Shown: positions 30,169-40,331 of the stretch, one piece after another | Layout: every line of letters starts with the position of its first letter | Numbering within the stretch: the first letter of the stretch is position 1 | NCBI RefSeq assembly: GCF_000062885.1 | Contig: NC_009142.1 | Coordinates: 2,407,584-2,471,583 of the forward strand | Length of the DNA stretch: 64,000 nucleotides | Origin: Saccharopolyspora erythraea NRRL 2338 | Lineage (GTDB): Bacteria > Actinomycetota > Actinomycetes > Mycobacteriales > Pseudonocardiaceae | Direction of reading: 5' to 3' | Program-made: the position numbers and the translations under genes | Notes under the pieces: generated by a model | Database searches by the model: none | What the model was told of the DNA's origin: nothing | What the model saw: the letters and a program-made list of their open reading frames with translations, nothing else

Positions 30169-31668
30169 ATGCGGCGGATCATGGGAACCGAGGTGGAGTA
30201 CGGCATCGTGGTGCCCGGAGACTCGAGCGCCAACCCGGTGCTCACCTCCACCCACATCGTGCTCGCCTACGCGGCGGCGGCCGACATCCCCCGGGCGCGC
30301 CGGGCGCGCTGGGACTACGAGGTCGAGTCGCCGTTGCGCGACGCCCGCGGCTTCGACCTGGGGGCGGCTGCCCAGCAGCCCAACGGCTCGGACAGCGACG
30401 ACCTAGGCGCGGCCAACGTCATCCTCACCAACGGGGCGCGGCTCTACGTCGACCACGCCCACCCGGAGTACTCCGCTCCCGAGGTCACCAACCCGATGGA
30501 CGCGGTCGTATGGGACAAGGCGGGCGAGCGGGTGATGGAGGAGGCCGCGATCCGCGCGGCCAGCGTGCCCGGCACCGCCCCGATGCAGCTCTACAAGAAC
30601 AACGTGGACGGCAAGGGCGCCAGCTACGGCACCCACGAGAACTACCTGATGGCCCGCAGCACGCCGTTCACCTCGGTCATCACCGGGCTGACGCCGTTCT
30701 TCGCCTCCCGGCAGGTGGTCTGCGGCTCCGGGCGGGTCGGCATCGGCCAGGCCGGTGAGAAGGCCGGCTTCCAGCTCTCCCAGCGCTCGGACTACATCGA
30801 GGTCGAGGTCGGCCTGGAGACCACGCTCAAGCGCGGCATCATCAACACCCGCGACGAGCCGCACGCCGACGCCGACAAGTACCGCAGGCTGCACGTCATC
30901 ATCGGCGACGCCAACCTCGCCGAGACCTCCACCTACCTCAAGCTGGGCGCCACCGCGCTGGTGCTCGACATGATCGAGGCGGGGGAGCGCTTCGACGACC
31001 TCAAGCTCGCCGACCCGGTGCAGGCGGTGCACCTCATCAGCCACGACCCCGGCCTGAAGCAGACCGTCGAGCTGGTCGACGGCAGGCGCTTCACCGGCCT
31101 GGACCTGCAGCGGGCCTACCACGAGCGGGCGGCGGCCCACCTGGACTCCCACGGCGCCGAACGCGCCGCCCGCGACGTGCTGGCCACCTGGGGCGAGGTG
31201 CTGGACCTGCTCGGCGGCGACCCGATGGACTGCGCCGACCGGCTGGACTGGCCCGCCAAGCTGCGGCTGCTGGAGAACTACCGGACCAGGGACAGCCTCG
31301 GCTGGGCCTCGCCGCGGCTGCACATGATCGACCTGCAGTACTCCGACGTGCGGATGGACAAGGGCCTCTACAACCGGCTCGTCGCCCGCGGCTCGATGAA
31401 GCGCCTGGTCAGCGAGGAGGAGGTGCGGGCGGCGGTCACCTCGCCGCCGGAGGACACCCGGGCCTACTTCCGCGGCCGGTGCCTGGAGCGGTACCCGGCG
31501 TCGGTGGCGGCCGCCTCGTGGGACTCGGTCATCTTCGACCTGGGACGGGAGTCGCTGGTGCGGATCCCGACCCTGGAGCCGCTGCGCGGGACCAGGGCGC
31601 ACGTGGGCGAGCTGCTCGACGCCGCGAGCAGCGCCGAGGAGCTCGTGGACTCCCTGACCAAGGGGTGA
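30169..31668 (+). CDS. dop: Pup deamidase / depupylase
   Basis: A 499-residue member of the carboxylate-amine ligase fold. It opens [13 protein letters not shown] and has the family-specific Dop loop around residues 54-85 ([14 protein letters not shown]). The catalytic nucleophile is Asp95 in [14 protein letters not shown]. Other conserved stretches are [21 protein letters not shown] and [20 protein letters not shown]. It converts the C-terminal Gln of Pup to Glu before ligation and also removes Pup from substrates. It is followed by pup after 154 bp. Confidence 0.97.
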   Translation: MRRIMGTEVEYGIVVPGDSSANPVLTSTHIVLAYAAAADIPRARRARWDYEVESPLRDARGFDLGAAAQQPNGSDSDDLGAANVILTNGARLYVDHAHPEYSAPEVTNPMDAVVWDKAGERVMEEAAIRAASVPGTAPMQLYKNNVDGKGASYGTHENYLMARSTPFTSVITGLTPFFASRQVVCGSGRVGIGQAGEKAGFQLSQRSDYIEVEVGLETTLKRGIINTRDEPHADADKYRRLHVIIGDANLAETSTYLKLGATALVLDMIEAGERFDDLKLADPVQAVHLISHDPGLKQTVELVDGRRFTGLDLQRAYHERAAAHLDSHGAERAARDVLATWGEVLDLLGGDPMDCADRLDWPAKLRLLENYRTRDSLGWASPRLHMIDLQYSDVRMDKGLYNRLVARGSMKRLVSEEEVRAAVTSPPEDTRAYFRGRCLERYPASVAAASWDSVIFDLGRESLVRIPTLEPLRGTRAHVGELLDAASSAEELVDSLTKG

Positions 31669-31822
31669 GACACCACGCTTCGCGCACGTCAGCAGCGGGC
31701 GGATGATCGAAACGACGCCCGCATGGCTGTGGGCGAACGGGTGGTCGGATGGGTAGTGTTCAAAGCATGGATGTCCGGCATCGTCGGCCGGCATCCGCCG
31801 AGTGCGACCACCGGGAGGCAAG

Positions 31823-32014
31823 ATGTCGCAGGAAAAGGTTCAGCGGCACGGCGGCGGCGACGGCGAAGAGGAATCGGGTCCCGAGGCCGCCGGTCAGGAA
31901 CGTCGCGAGAAGCTCGGCGAGGACGTCGACGCCATCCTGGACGAGATCGACGACGTCCTGGAGGAGAACGCCGAGGACTTCGTCCGCGCCTACGTGCAGA
32001 AGGGCGGCCAGTAG
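31823..32014 (+). CDS. pup: Prokaryotic ubiquitin-like protein Pup
   Basis: A 63-residue, disordered, acidic protein. ATG 31823 follows GGGAGG. The central helix EDVDAILDEIDDVLEENAEDF binds the Mpa coiled coil. The C-terminus is GGQ, so it needs Dop to make the ligation-competent GGE. PafA then joins that Glu to substrate lysines. A candidate -10, TAGTGT (31754-31759), suggests its own promoter. Confidence 0.97.
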   Translation: MSQEKVQRHGGGDGEEESGPEAAGQERREKLGEDVDAILDEIDDVLEENAEDFVRAYVQKGGQ

Positions 32015-32149
32015 TCCGGATCGGCGCGCGCGCCGTCGGCGGTTCGGGCCGGTGTCCACACCGGCCCGGCACCGCCCTGGCGCGTCCCGGCGCGGTGCGG
32101 TCGCGCACCGCGCGGGTGCCGACGGTGCCGGTCCCGCGCCGATCTTGAC

Positions 32150-32155
32150 TAGAGT
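32150..32155 (+). promoter_or_regulatory. Candidate -10 element (TAGAGT) before prcB
   Basis: TTGACTAGAGT lies in the 197-bp pup-prcB gap. TAGAGT fits TAnnnT and would give a leader of about 50 nt. No good -35 is seen, so the core-subunit genes may also be read from the pup promoter. Confidence 0.3.
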
Positions 32156-32211
32156 GCAGTCCTGTCCTCAGGTCACAGGTTTTGTCGTGACACCAGTTAG
32201 AGCAGGAGACG

Positions 32212-33066
32212 ATGTCGCCGATGGAATCCAGCTCGACCCGGTTCCCGGGTCAGGCCCTGCCCGCTGCCTACCTCACCCCGGGATCGTCGTCGTTCACCGA
32301 CTTCCTCCGGGTCGCGGCCCCGGAACTGATGCCGGGTAGCCGCCCGGTCCCCGACGGCGCCGTGGAGGCCCCGCACGGGACCACGATCGTCGCCCTCACC
32401 TTCCGCGGCGGAGTGCTGCTGGCCGGGGACCGCCGGGCGACGATGGGCAACCTCATCGCCCAGCGGGACATGGAGAAGCTCTACGTCACCGACGACTACT
32501 CCGCCGTGGGCATCGCGGGCACCGCGGGCATCGCGCTGGAGATGGTGCGGCTCTACGCCATCGAACTGGAGCACTACGAGAAGCTCGAAGGCGTTTCGCT
32601 GTCGCTGGACGGCAAGGCCAACAAGCTCGCCACGATGCTGCGCGGCAACCTCCAGGGCGCGATGGCGGGGCTGGCGGTGCTGCCGCTGTTCGCCGGCTTC
32701 GACGTCGACGCCGACGACCCCGACCGCGCGGGCCGGATCGTGTCCTACGACATCACCGGCGGCCGCTACAACGAGCTCGGCGGCTACTACGCAGTCGGCT
32801 CCGGATCCCTGTTCGCCAAGTCCGCGCTGAAGAAGCGCTTCGACCCCGACGCCGACGTCGACACCGCGGTCCGCGCCGCGGTCGAGGCTCTCTACGACGC
32901 CGCCGACGACGACACCGCGACCGGCGGACCCGACCTGTCGCGCCGGATCTACCCGTCGATCATCACCATCACCGGGACCGACGGTGCGACGCGGGTCCCC
33001 GAGGAGCGCGCGGCCGAGATCGCCACCGAGGTCGTCAACGGCCGCATGCAGAACCCGGGCGGCTGA
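32212..33066 (+). CDS. prcB: 20S proteasome beta subunit
   Basis: A 284-residue precursor. Autoprocessing at [10 protein letters not shown] would expose Thr57 as the catalytic N-terminal nucleophile after removal of a 56-residue propeptide ([16 protein letters not shown] is its conserved part). The mature part shows GDRRATMGN, a Lys in the active-site region and [16 protein letters not shown] 32212 has AGGAGA only 2 nt upstream, so ATG 32221 may be the true start. It forms the two inner heptameric rings of the core. Confidence 0.96.
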   Translation: MSPMESSSTRFPGQALPAAYLTPGSSSFTDFLRVAAPELMPGSRPVPDGAVEAPHGTTIVALTFRGGVLLAGDRRATMGNLIAQRDMEKLYVTDDYSAVGIAGTAGIALEMVRLYAIELEHYEKLEGVSLSLDGKANKLATMLRGNLQGAMAGLAVLPLFAGFDVDADDPDRAGRIVSYDITGGRYNELGGYYAVGSGSLFAKSALKKRFDPDADVDTAVRAAVEALYDAADDDTATGGPDLSRRIYPSIITITGTDGATRVPEERAAEIATEVVNGRMQNPGG

Positions 33067-33142
33067 GCCCACCCACCCCTGCTCACCGAGAAACCTCGCC
33101 GCCCGGGCGCGGGCGAACGATTCGATCCAGGAGTGCACAGTC

Positions 33143-33913
33143 GTGACGATGCCGTTCTACACCTCTCCCGAGCAGCTGATGCGGGAGCGTTCCGAGCTCG
33201 CTCGCAAGGGCATCGCCAGGGGACGCAGCGTGGTGGTCCTCAAGTACGCGGGCGGCGTGTTGTTCGTGGCCGAGAACCCGTCGACGACGCTGCACAAGGT
33301 GTCGGAGATCTACGACCGCATCGGCTTCGCCGCGGTGGGCCGCTACAGCGAGTTCGAGAGCCTGCGGGTGGCCGGGGTCCGGATCGCCGACGTGCGCGGC
33401 TACTCCTACGACCGCCGCGACGTCACCGGCCGGGCGCTGGCCAACACCTACGCCCAGCACCTGGGCGCGATCTTCACCGAGCAGATCAAGCCGTTCGAGG
33501 TGGAGATCTGCGTGGCCGAGGTCGGCCAGACCGCCGACAACGACCAGCTCTACCGGCTCACCTACGACGGGTCGATCGTCGACGAGCCGCAGTACGTGGT
33601 GATGGGCGGGCAGGCCGACACCATCACCACCACCCTCAAGGACTCCTTCTCCGACGGCCTGGAGCTGGCCGAGGCCGCCGGTCTGGCGATCCGGGCGCTG
33701 TCCTCCGGCGGCGAGGGCACGCGGGAGCTGGGCGTCGGGCAGCTCGAGGTCGCCGTGCTCGACCGCGCCAGGCCGAACCGGACCTTCCGGCGGATCACCG
33801 GTGCCGCGCTGAAGGCGCTGCTGCCCAGCCAGGAGGAGAGCGGCTCCACCGACGGCGAAGCTTCCGGTGACGCCGGGGACGACAAGAAGACCGGGGACGA
33901 CAAGAAGAGCTGA
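33143..33913 (+). CDS. prcA: 20S proteasome alpha subunit
   Basis: A 256-residue protein. GTG 33143 is preferred over ATG 33149 because CAGGAG lies 10 nt upstream. It begins [20 protein letters not shown], the gating N-terminus, and has [24 protein letters not shown]. The C-terminal 35 residues are an acidic, Lys-rich disordered tail. It forms the outer rings, to which Mpa docks. A strong terminator follows. Confidence 0.96.
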   Translation: MTMPFYTSPEQLMRERSELARKGIARGRSVVVLKYAGGVLFVAENPSTTLHKVSEIYDRIGFAAVGRYSEFESLRVAGVRIADVRGYSYDRRDVTGRALANTYAQHLGAIFTEQIKPFEVEICVAEVGQTADNDQLYRLTYDGSIVDEPQYVVMGGQADTITTTLKDSFSDGLELAEAAGLAIRALSSGGEGTRELGVGQLEVAVLDRARPNRTFRRITGAALKALLPSQEESGSTDGEASGDAGDDKKTGDDKKS

Positions 33914-33931
33914 CCCCCCGCTCGCACGCGC

Positions 33932-33964
33932 GACGCCCTGCTCCCCGCCGGGGAGCAGGGCGTC
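33932..33964. terminator. Bidirectional terminator prcA / PAP2-kinase gene
   Basis: GACGCCCTGCTCCCC (33932-33946) pairs perfectly with GGGGAGCAGGGCGTC (33950-33964), giving a 15-bp stem and 3-nt loop. It lies between two convergent genes. Confidence 0.8.
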
Positions 33965-33987
33965 GTCCGTTCCGGGTGGACGGTGAG

Positions 33988-35475
33988 TCAGTCCGCTGTG
34001 GTCGGCCGGTAGACGCTGAGCACGTTCTCGTGCGCGGTGAAGGTGAACCGCCGCCCCGGGGCGTGGACCTCGCCGTCGGTGGCCACCGACACGGGCGAGC
34101 CGTGCACCGCCACCTCCAGGTGGGAGCACTCGCGTTCGACGTAGGTGTGGCTGTGGTCGAGCGCGCCGGTGATCGCCGCCAGCACGAAGCGCAGGCGGGA
34201 GAACCGGCGGTCGGCGCGCACGAAGCGCACGTCGAGCGTGCCGTTGTCGAGCCGGGGCCGCCAGGTCGGGGCGAAACCGCGCGGCGCGTACGCGCCGTTG
34301 CCGACGAACAGCACCCACACCCGGTGGCGCTCCCCGTTGATGTCGACCTCCAGCGGCTCGGACTCGTGCAGCACCCGCACCAGCGCCATCGCCGCGGCGG
34401 GCCACTTGCCCCAGCGGGGCTCCCACTTCTCGCGGAACCGCACCATGTCCGGGTAGCCGCCGAGGCTGGCGGTGTTGATGAACCAGTCGGTGGGCCGGTC
34501 GTCCACCGTGAACCCGCCGAGGTCCACGGTGGCCGCCGATCCGGCCGCGACCGAGTCCGACACCGCCGGCAGGTGCTCCACGCCGATGTCGCGGGCGAAG
34601 TGGTTGAGCGTGCCGGTGGACAGCACCGCCAGCGGCAGCCCGCGCTCGGTGGCCAGGGCCGCCACGGCGGCCACCGTGCCGTCGCCGCCGGCGACCCCGA
34701 GCGCGCGCACGCGGTCCTGCCGCCGCTCCAGCTCCTCGCGCAGGCCGTCGATCAGGCCGTTGGCAGGCTCGGCACGCACCACCGCGGCCGCGGGCCAGTG
34801 CGTGCGCACCCACTGCTCCGGGTCGAGCTGGCCGTTGCCGGAGACGGCGTTGACCAGCACCAGCATCCCCCGGCCGTCGATGAGCGCGGGCGCCTCGGCG
34901 GGATGGTTGCTGGCCGCGGGCTCGGCCGGGCGCACCGGCCACCACCGCTTGGTCGCCCAGGCCATGCCCGCGCCGACCGCCGCCCCGCACACGACGTCGG
35001 TCGGCCAGTGCACGCCGGTGTGCACCCGGGAGTAGGCGACCGCCGCCGCGACCGGGGCGACCGCGGCGCCCAGCTTCGGCGACTCCATGGCCACCGCGGT
35101 GGCGAACGCCGCCGCCGAGGCGGCGTGCCCGGACGGGAAGGACGAGGAGGTGGGCGGATCGTCGAGCCTGCGGTGCGGCGGCATCAGCTCGGCCGCCGGG
35201 CGCCTGCGCGGGAACAGCGGTTTGCCGATCAGGTTCGTCGTCGCGCTCGCGCCGGCGATCGCCGCGACACCGCGGAAGGCCGCGCGGCGGGTCACGCCCT
35301 TCCCACCGGACAGGGCGGCGGCCACGGTCAGCCACAGCAGGCTGTGGTTGGCAGCCGTGCTGAGCGCCTTCAGCCCGGGGTCGGCGACACTGCGGGGGAG
35401 CCCGGCGCTCTTGCCGGCCAGAACGCGGTCGAACGCGTTGACGTCGTCGATGACTCTGCGAAACCATTGCAGCAC
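33988..35475 (-). CDS. PAP2 phosphatase-lipid kinase fusion
   Basis: A 495-residue protein joining two lipid enzymes. Residues 1-190 are a membrane PAP2 phosphatase with the three-part site [18 protein letters not shown] and [14 protein letters not shown]. Residues 200-495 are a diacylglycerol/sphingosine-type lipid kinase with [14 protein letters not shown] and [13 protein letters not shown]. One half adds and the other removes phosphate from lipids such as phosphatidate or polyprenyl phosphate. Such fusions recur in actinobacteria, but the substrate is not established. Confidence 0.88.
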
Positions 35476-35707
35476 CTGCGAAACGCTACCCGTTGGTCAC
35501 CGCCGCGGTGGCCGAGGCCGCCACCGCCAGGCGTGGCAGGCGTGCGCGCGGCGCCCGCATCGGGCCTGGACACGCCGCCCGCAGGTGTGCACGCGCGGCC
35601 ACGAAGCGTAGTCATCGGTCCGTGACCAGGCGGAATGTAACGCACCGGTACCGTGCAAATCGGGAAACAAGCCCGAACGGCGGACCGCCGACAGCGGCCG
35701 ATACGCC

Positions 35708-35713
35708 TACTGT
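35708..35713 (+). promoter_or_regulatory. -10 element (TACTGT) of pafA
   Basis: TACTGT lies exactly 7 nt before ATG 35721, indicating a leaderless pafA mRNA. Confidence 0.5.
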
Positions 35714-35720
35714 GGAGAGC

Positions 35721-37079
35721 ATGCAGCGGAGGATCTTCGGCATCGAGACCGAGTTCGGGGTCACCTGCACCTTCCACGGGCAGCGCAGGTTGTCCCCGGA
35801 CGAGGTCGCCAGGTACCTGTTCCGGCGGGTCGTGTCATGGGGGCGTTCGTCGAACGTCTTCCTGCGAAACGGAGCCCGCCTCTACCTCGACGTGGGCTCG
35901 CACCCGGAGTACGCCACGGCCGAGTGCGACGACCTGGTCCAGCTCGTCACCCACGACAAGGCGGGCGAGCGGATCCTGGAGGACCTGCTCATCGATGCCG
36001 AGCGCCGGCTTTCCGACGAGGGCATCGGCGGGGACATCTTCCTGTTCAAGAACAACACCGACTCGGCGGGCAACTCCTACGGCTGCCACGAGAACTACCT
36101 CGTCGGCCGGTCGGGGGAGTTCTCCCGGATCGCCGACGTGCTGCTGCCGTTCCTGGTGACGCGCCAGCTCATCTGCGGCGCGGGCAAGGTGCTGCAGACC
36201 CCGCGCGGCGCGGTGTACTGCCTGTCGCAGCGCGCCGAGCACATCTGGGAGGGCGTGTCGAGCGCGACCACCCGCTCCCGGCCGATCATCAACACCCGCG
36301 ACGAGCCGCACGCCGACGCCGAGCGCTACCGGCGGCTGCACGTCATCGTCGGCGACTCCAACATGTCCGAGGTCACCACGCTGCTCAAGGTGGGCGCGGC
36401 CAACCTGGTGCTGGAGATGGTCGAGCAGGGCGTGCAGTTCCGCGACTTCAGCCTCGACAACCCCATCCGCGCCATCCGGGAGATCAGCCACGACCTCACC
36501 GGCAGGCGCACGGTCCGGCTCGCGGGCGGCCGGGAGGCCTCGGCCCTGGACATCCAGCGCGAGTACTACGGGCGGGCCGTCGACCACGTGGCCCGGCGCG
36601 GCTCGGACCCGATGTCGGAGCGGATCCTCGACCTGTGGGGCCGCGCGCTGGACGCAGTGGAGCACCAGGACTACTCGCTGATCGACCGCGAGGTGGACTG
36701 GGCGATCAAGCTGCGGCTGCTGGAGCGCTACCGCAACAAGCACGGCCTGGAGCTCTCCAGCCCGCGCATAGCGCAACTGGACCTCGCCTACCATGACATC
36801 CGGCGCGGCCGGGGCCTGTTCGACATGCTCCAGCGCAAGGACCTGGTGGACCGGGCGACCGAGGACGGCGAGATCGAGGCGGCCAAGGACACCCCGCCGC
36901 AGAGCACCCGGGCCAAGCTGCGCGGTGACTTCATCGCGGCGGCGCAGGCCGCGGGCCGGGACTTCACGGTGGACTGGGTGCACCTCAAGCTCAACGACCA
37001 GGCGCAGCGCACGGTGCTGTGCAAGGACCCGTTCCGCGCGGTGGACGAGCGGGTGGAGCGGCTCATCAGCTCCCTGTAG
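35721..37079 (+). CDS. pafA: Pup-protein ligase
   Basis: A 452-residue protein of standard PafA length, related to Dop but lacking the Dop loop. It begins [15 protein letters not shown]. The catalytic Asp57 is in [34 protein letters not shown] and [20 protein letters not shown] follow. It activates the Pup C-terminal Glu with ATP and joins it to substrate lysines. It is monocistronic: a terminator follows, and the neighbouring gene is unrelated. Confidence 0.97.
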
Positions 37080-37388
37080 CAGCCCGGACCGGCGACGCCG
37101 ACCGCATTCGTGCGGTCGGCGTCTTGCTGCGCGCGCTCGCCGGTTCCACCTGCCGAGCTGCATGGGCCCTACCGGCGGACGCACCGTTCGCCCACCTCCC
37201 GCCGGTGCCCGCACCACCTCGAAAACTATGGCCCCCTCCCGCCGGCCGGGGGCTCGCTCCATCGAACCGCGGGCCTCTGACCAGCAGGCTTTCGGTGCAG
37301 GCCAGGCATGCGGCAACACCCGGTGCCCGGCCATCACCGATCAGCCACGGACCCGGTCTCCGCGCCGGGCGGGATGAGTGAGGCCCAC
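37080..37388. other. Leader region of the surface-protein gene
   Basis: This 309-bp region contains the pafA terminator and then about 265 bp that must hold the promoter of the surface-protein and sortase operon. I see no riboswitch and no clear -35/-10 pair. Confidence 0.4.
37094..37123 (+). terminator. Terminator after pafA
   Basis: GACGCCGACCGCA (37094-37106), tetraloop TTCG and TGCGGTCGGCGTC (37111-37123) are followed by TTGCT. The 13-bp stem is perfect. Confidence 0.85.
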
Positions 37389-38573
37389 ATGAGCAAAACG
37401 ATCAGGACCCTAGGGGTGATCTTCGCGGGAGCCGCGTGCTGCGCCATGGCGCCGGTCTCGGCGCTCGCCGAGACCGTCCAGGCCGGCGCGCCGGTCGTGC
37501 ACCTGGCGAGCCAGGGCGGGAGCCGGTCCGACGACGGCGGCTCGACCGGCGAGTCCGGTTCGGGCGGCAGCGCGAACGGCTCCGGATCCACCGGGGGCGG
37601 CTCGAGCAGCGGTTCCGGCGGCGCGTCCGGATCCAGCGCGCAGGACGGCAAGGGTGGCAGTGGCAAGAAGAGCACCGGCTCCGACCGCGACACCACCGGT
37701 TCGAGCCGGGACAAGACTCCGCGGATCGAAGCTCCCGAGAACGAGCAGAAGCCGCGGCAGAACTTCCTGCCGATCCCCGGCCTGCCGCCGATTCCGGGCC
37801 TGCCGCCCATCCCCGGGTTGCCGCCCATTCCTGGGCTGCCTCCGATTCCCGGCTTGCCGCCGATCCCTGGGCTGCCGCCGATCCCTGGGCTGCCGCCGAT
37901 CCCCGGGAATCCCTTGCCTCCGCCGCCACGGCCGTTGCCGTTGCCACCGCCGCCGCTGCCGGGCAAGCCGCCGATCGACATCTGCAAGCTGATCCCGCTG
38001 CCGTTCGTCTGCGGTCCGTCCAAGCCGCCGCCTCCGCCGCCGGTGACGCCTCCGCCGCCGCCGGTCACCCCGCCACCGGTGACGCCACCTCCCCCGGTGA
38101 CGCCACCTCCGGTCACCCCGCCTCCGGTGACGCCCCCGCCAGTGACACCTCCTCCCGTGACGCCTCCGCCGCCCGACACCGGCAACGGCAAGCCGGACAC
38201 GGGCGGGGCGCCGAACCCGGGCGGTACGGACAACGGCGGCACGGACAACGGCGGTACCGACAACGGTGGTACCGACAACGGCGGCGGTGGATACACCGGC
38301 GGCGGCTCGTACGGCGGTGGTGAGTACACCGGCGGCTCGGGCACCTACGGCGGTGGCTCCTACGCGGGCGGCAGCTGGAACGGCGACGCCGTCGCGCAGG
38401 TCTCCGAGGTCCCGCAGGGCTCGGTGGACACCGGCGGTGGCAGCCCGGACGGGCTCACCGACGACATGGTCCTGCTCGCGGCGGGCAGCGTCGTGGTCGG
38501 AAGCGCCCTGGTCGGCGTGTTCGTGACCCGTCGCCGGTCGAGCGGGCTGCACGGCGACGCCGAGGGGCGGTAG
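37389..38573 (+). CDS. Proline/glycine-rich cell-surface protein
   Basis: A 394-residue exported protein; ATG 37374 is an alternative start. A signal peptide (1-27) is followed by a Ser/Gly-rich region. Next come seven LPPIPG hexapeptides (nt 37798-37908, after an initial LPIPG), a Pro-rich segment with two Cys (ICKLIPLPFVCG), PPVTPP repeats and TDNGG repeats, then Gly/Tyr-rich units. The end has EVPQGSVDTGGG, a hydrophobic helix and RRRSS, arranged like a sortase sorting signal but without LPxTG. It overlaps the needs of the class F sortase encoded 2 bp downstream and is probably its substrate. Confidence 0.82.
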   Translation: MSKTIRTLGVIFAGAACCAMAPVSALAETVQAGAPVVHLASQGGSRSDDGGSTGESGSGGSANGSGSTGGGSSSGSGGASGSSAQDGKGGSGKKSTGSDRDTTGSSRDKTPRIEAPENEQKPRQNFLPIPGLPPIPGLPPIPGLPPIPGLPPIPGLPPIPGLPPIPGLPPIPGNPLPPPPRPLPLPPPPLPGKPPIDICKLIPLPFVCGPSKPPPPPPVTPPPPPVTPPPVTPPPPVTPPPVTPPPVTPPPVTPPPVTPPPPDTGNGKPDTGGAPNPGGTDNGGTDNGGTDNGGTDNGGGGYTGGGSYGGGEYTGGSGTYGGGSYAGGSWNGDAVAQVSEVPQGSVDTGGGSPDGLTDDMVLLAAGSVVVGSALVGVFVTRRRSSGLHGDAEGR

Positions 38574-38575
38574 TC

Positions 38576-39205
38576 ATGAACAAGATCACGAGCTCGAAGG
38601 GTGGCCGCCTGCTGATCGCGGCGGCGGTCACCTTCACGACCCTGGTGCTGCTGCTCGGCGGGTGGGCGATGTCCTCGGGCGGTCCCGGTCCGGGCTACCA
38701 GACCGGCTACAGCGGCCGGGCATCGGCGCCGGTGGCTTCGCCGATGCCGGACTCCAAGCCGGTCCGGATCGACGTCCACCGCATCGGAGCCAGGTCGTCG
38801 CTGGTCGAGCTGGGGCTGCGGGCGGACCGCACGCTGGACGTGCCGCCGGTGTCCCAGCCGATGCAGGCGGGCTGGTACCGCAACGGGCCCACGCCGGGCG
38901 AGCCGGGCCCCGCGGTCATCGCGGGCCACGTCGACGGCAAGGGCAAGGCGGGCATCTTCCACCGCCTGCACGAGCTGGTGCCGGGTGACGTCGTCGACGT
39001 CCGGCGCCAGGACGGCACGACGGCCCGGTTCGGGGTGCAGCGCGTCGAGAGGGTTCCGAAGTCGAGCTTCCCGACGCAGTCGGTCTACGGCAGCACACCG
39101 GACGCGCAGCTGCGGCTGATCACCTGCGGGGGGTCGTTCGACAGCAGGGCGCACAGCTACCGCGACAACGTCATCGTCTACGCGAACCTGCTCCAGGGCG
39201 GGTGA
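38576..39205 (+). CDS. Class F sortase
   Basis: A 209-residue protein with an N-terminal membrane anchor (about 11-31) and a sortase barrel. The catalytic triad is His118 (VIAGHVD), Cys184 (LITCGG) and Arg196 (YRDNVIV). Its length and the TPGEPGPAVIAGHVDGK context fit class F. It starts 2 bp after the surface-protein stop, so the two form one operon. It probably attaches or processes that protein at the cell surface. Confidence 0.9.
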   Translation: MNKITSSKGGRLLIAAAVTFTTLVLLLGGWAMSSGGPGPGYQTGYSGRASAPVASPMPDSKPVRIDVHRIGARSSLVELGLRADRTLDVPPVSQPMQAGWYRNGPTPGEPGPAVIAGHVDGKGKAGIFHRLHELVPGDVVDVRRQDGTTARFGVQRVERVPKSSFPTQSVYGSTPDAQLRLITCGGSFDSRAHSYRDNVIVYANLLQGG

Positions 39206-39211
39206 CCGGTC

Positions 39212-39250
39212 CGGCGTGGCAGGCAGGGCACGGCTCCGCCTGCCACGCCG
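39212..39250. terminator. Bidirectional terminator sortase / SDR
   Basis: CGGCGTGGCAGGC (39212-39224) pairs perfectly with GCCTGCCACGCCG (39238-39250) across a 13-nt loop, between two convergent genes. Confidence 0.8.
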
Positions 39251-39265
39251 TCGCGCGTGCCGGTC

Positions 39266-39970
39266 TCAGCACAGCGGGTGCTGCCCGGTGGGGCGGATCA
39301 TGATCTCGTTGACGTCCACCGATTCCGGCTGCGAGAGCGCGTAGAGCACCGCCTGGGCGACATCGGACGGGCGCAGCTTGGGGCGGTCGAGCTGTTCCGG
39401 GGTGTTCATGCCGGTTTCGACCAGTCCCGGCTGCACCAGCGTGACCCGGACACCGGTCCCGACGCACTCGGCGCGGATGTTCTGCGCCATCCCGGTGACC
39501 GCCCACTTCGTCGCCGAGTAGAGGTTGCCGGGGCGGATGCCCCGCCCGGCCGCCGAACCGGTCAGCAGCAGGTGCCCCCTGGACCTGACGAGGGCGGGCA
39601 GGGCCGCCCGGGCGGTGAGCGCCGGGCCGCAGACGTTGGTGAGCACCAGGTCCCGCCACTGGCCGGGGTCGGCGCCGCTGTCGCCGAGGAAGGACGTCTC
39701 CAGGCTCAGGCCGGCGTTGGCGAAGGCGGCGTCGAGTCGTCCGAAGTGGTCTTCGGTGCGCTCGACGGCGGCGCTGATCTGCGCCCAGTCGCCCACGTCG
39801 CAGATCAGCGGGATGGCGTCGGCCGGGCCCAGCTCGTCGACGAGGGCGGAGAGCCGGTCGGCGGAGCGGGCCACCAGCCCGAGCCGGTAACCGGCCGCGG
39901 CCGCGGCGCGGGCGGTCGCCGCGCCGATCCCGCGGGAGGCACCAGTGATCAACATGACCGGTGAGGACAT
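39266..39970 (-). CDS. Short-chain dehydrogenase/reductase
   Basis: A 234-residue classical SDR. The nucleotide motif is TGASRGIG (10-17), followed by NAGLS. The catalytic triad is Ser in LLTGSAAGRG and Tyr/Lys in YSATKWA. The C-terminus (VNEIMIRPTGQHPLC) resembles the YdfG/serine-dehydrogenase type. Probably NADP-dependent; substrate unknown. ATG 39970 is supported by TAGGCT 7 nt upstream. Confidence 0.9.
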   Translation of the reverse strand: MSSPVMLITGASRGIGAATARAAAAAGYRLGLVARSADRLSALVDELGPADAIPLICDVGDWAQISAAVERTEDHFGRLDAAFANAGLSLETSFLGDSGADPGQWRDLVLTNVCGPALTARAALPALVRSRGHLLLTGSAAGRGIRPGNLYSATKWAVTGMAQNIRAECVGTGVRVTLVQPGLVETGMNTPEQLDRPKLRPSDVAQAVLYALSQPESVDVNEIMIRPTGQHPLC

Positions 39971-40331
39971 GCGGCTCAGCCTAGAGGCACCGAACCCACC
40001 CTCGATCACATTCACCCATTCAGCATCGAATGAAATCAAACGTGGTGAGTCCCGAAGCGAAAAGATCGAAGCTCCGATTCGCCGGAACGATCTCGTCGGC
40101 CACACCAACGGCGGCCGGTCGCCAACGCGACGCAACAGTGCTCGCCGCACGTCAGGTATTCCTACTCTGGCCACGTTGCGCGCACGCTGGTGCACTCGTA
40201 GTCGTGCGCAAAGAAGTCCTTGCGCCACTGGGGAAATCCTTCAGCCCACGAGGCAACCCGCGAGCTGTCCCGCGCGTGGGAACCCGAGGTGCGGTCAGCA
40301 CCCCCAGCGCAGAGACGACGAAAGGCTGGAG
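39971..40331. other. 361-bp intergenic region SDR / small gene
   Basis: A divergent region, relatively A+T-rich around 40010-40090, holding the SDR -10 element. No further gene, hairpin or riboswitch is recognised. Confidence 0.4.
39978..39983 (-). promoter_or_regulatory. -10 element (TAGGCT) of SDR gene
   Basis: On the minus strand TAGGCT lies exactly 7 nt before ATG 39970, implying a leaderless mRNA. Confidence 0.5.

Noticed and set aside
33083-35467. Minus-strand frame of 794 residues overlapping prcA
   Set aside because: It is a +1 shadow of the PAP2-kinase gene that runs on through prcA and has no recognisable domain.
37124-37388. c-di-AMP riboswitch before the surface-protein gene
   Set aside because: Such switches often precede wall genes, but I could not find the conserved core bases here.
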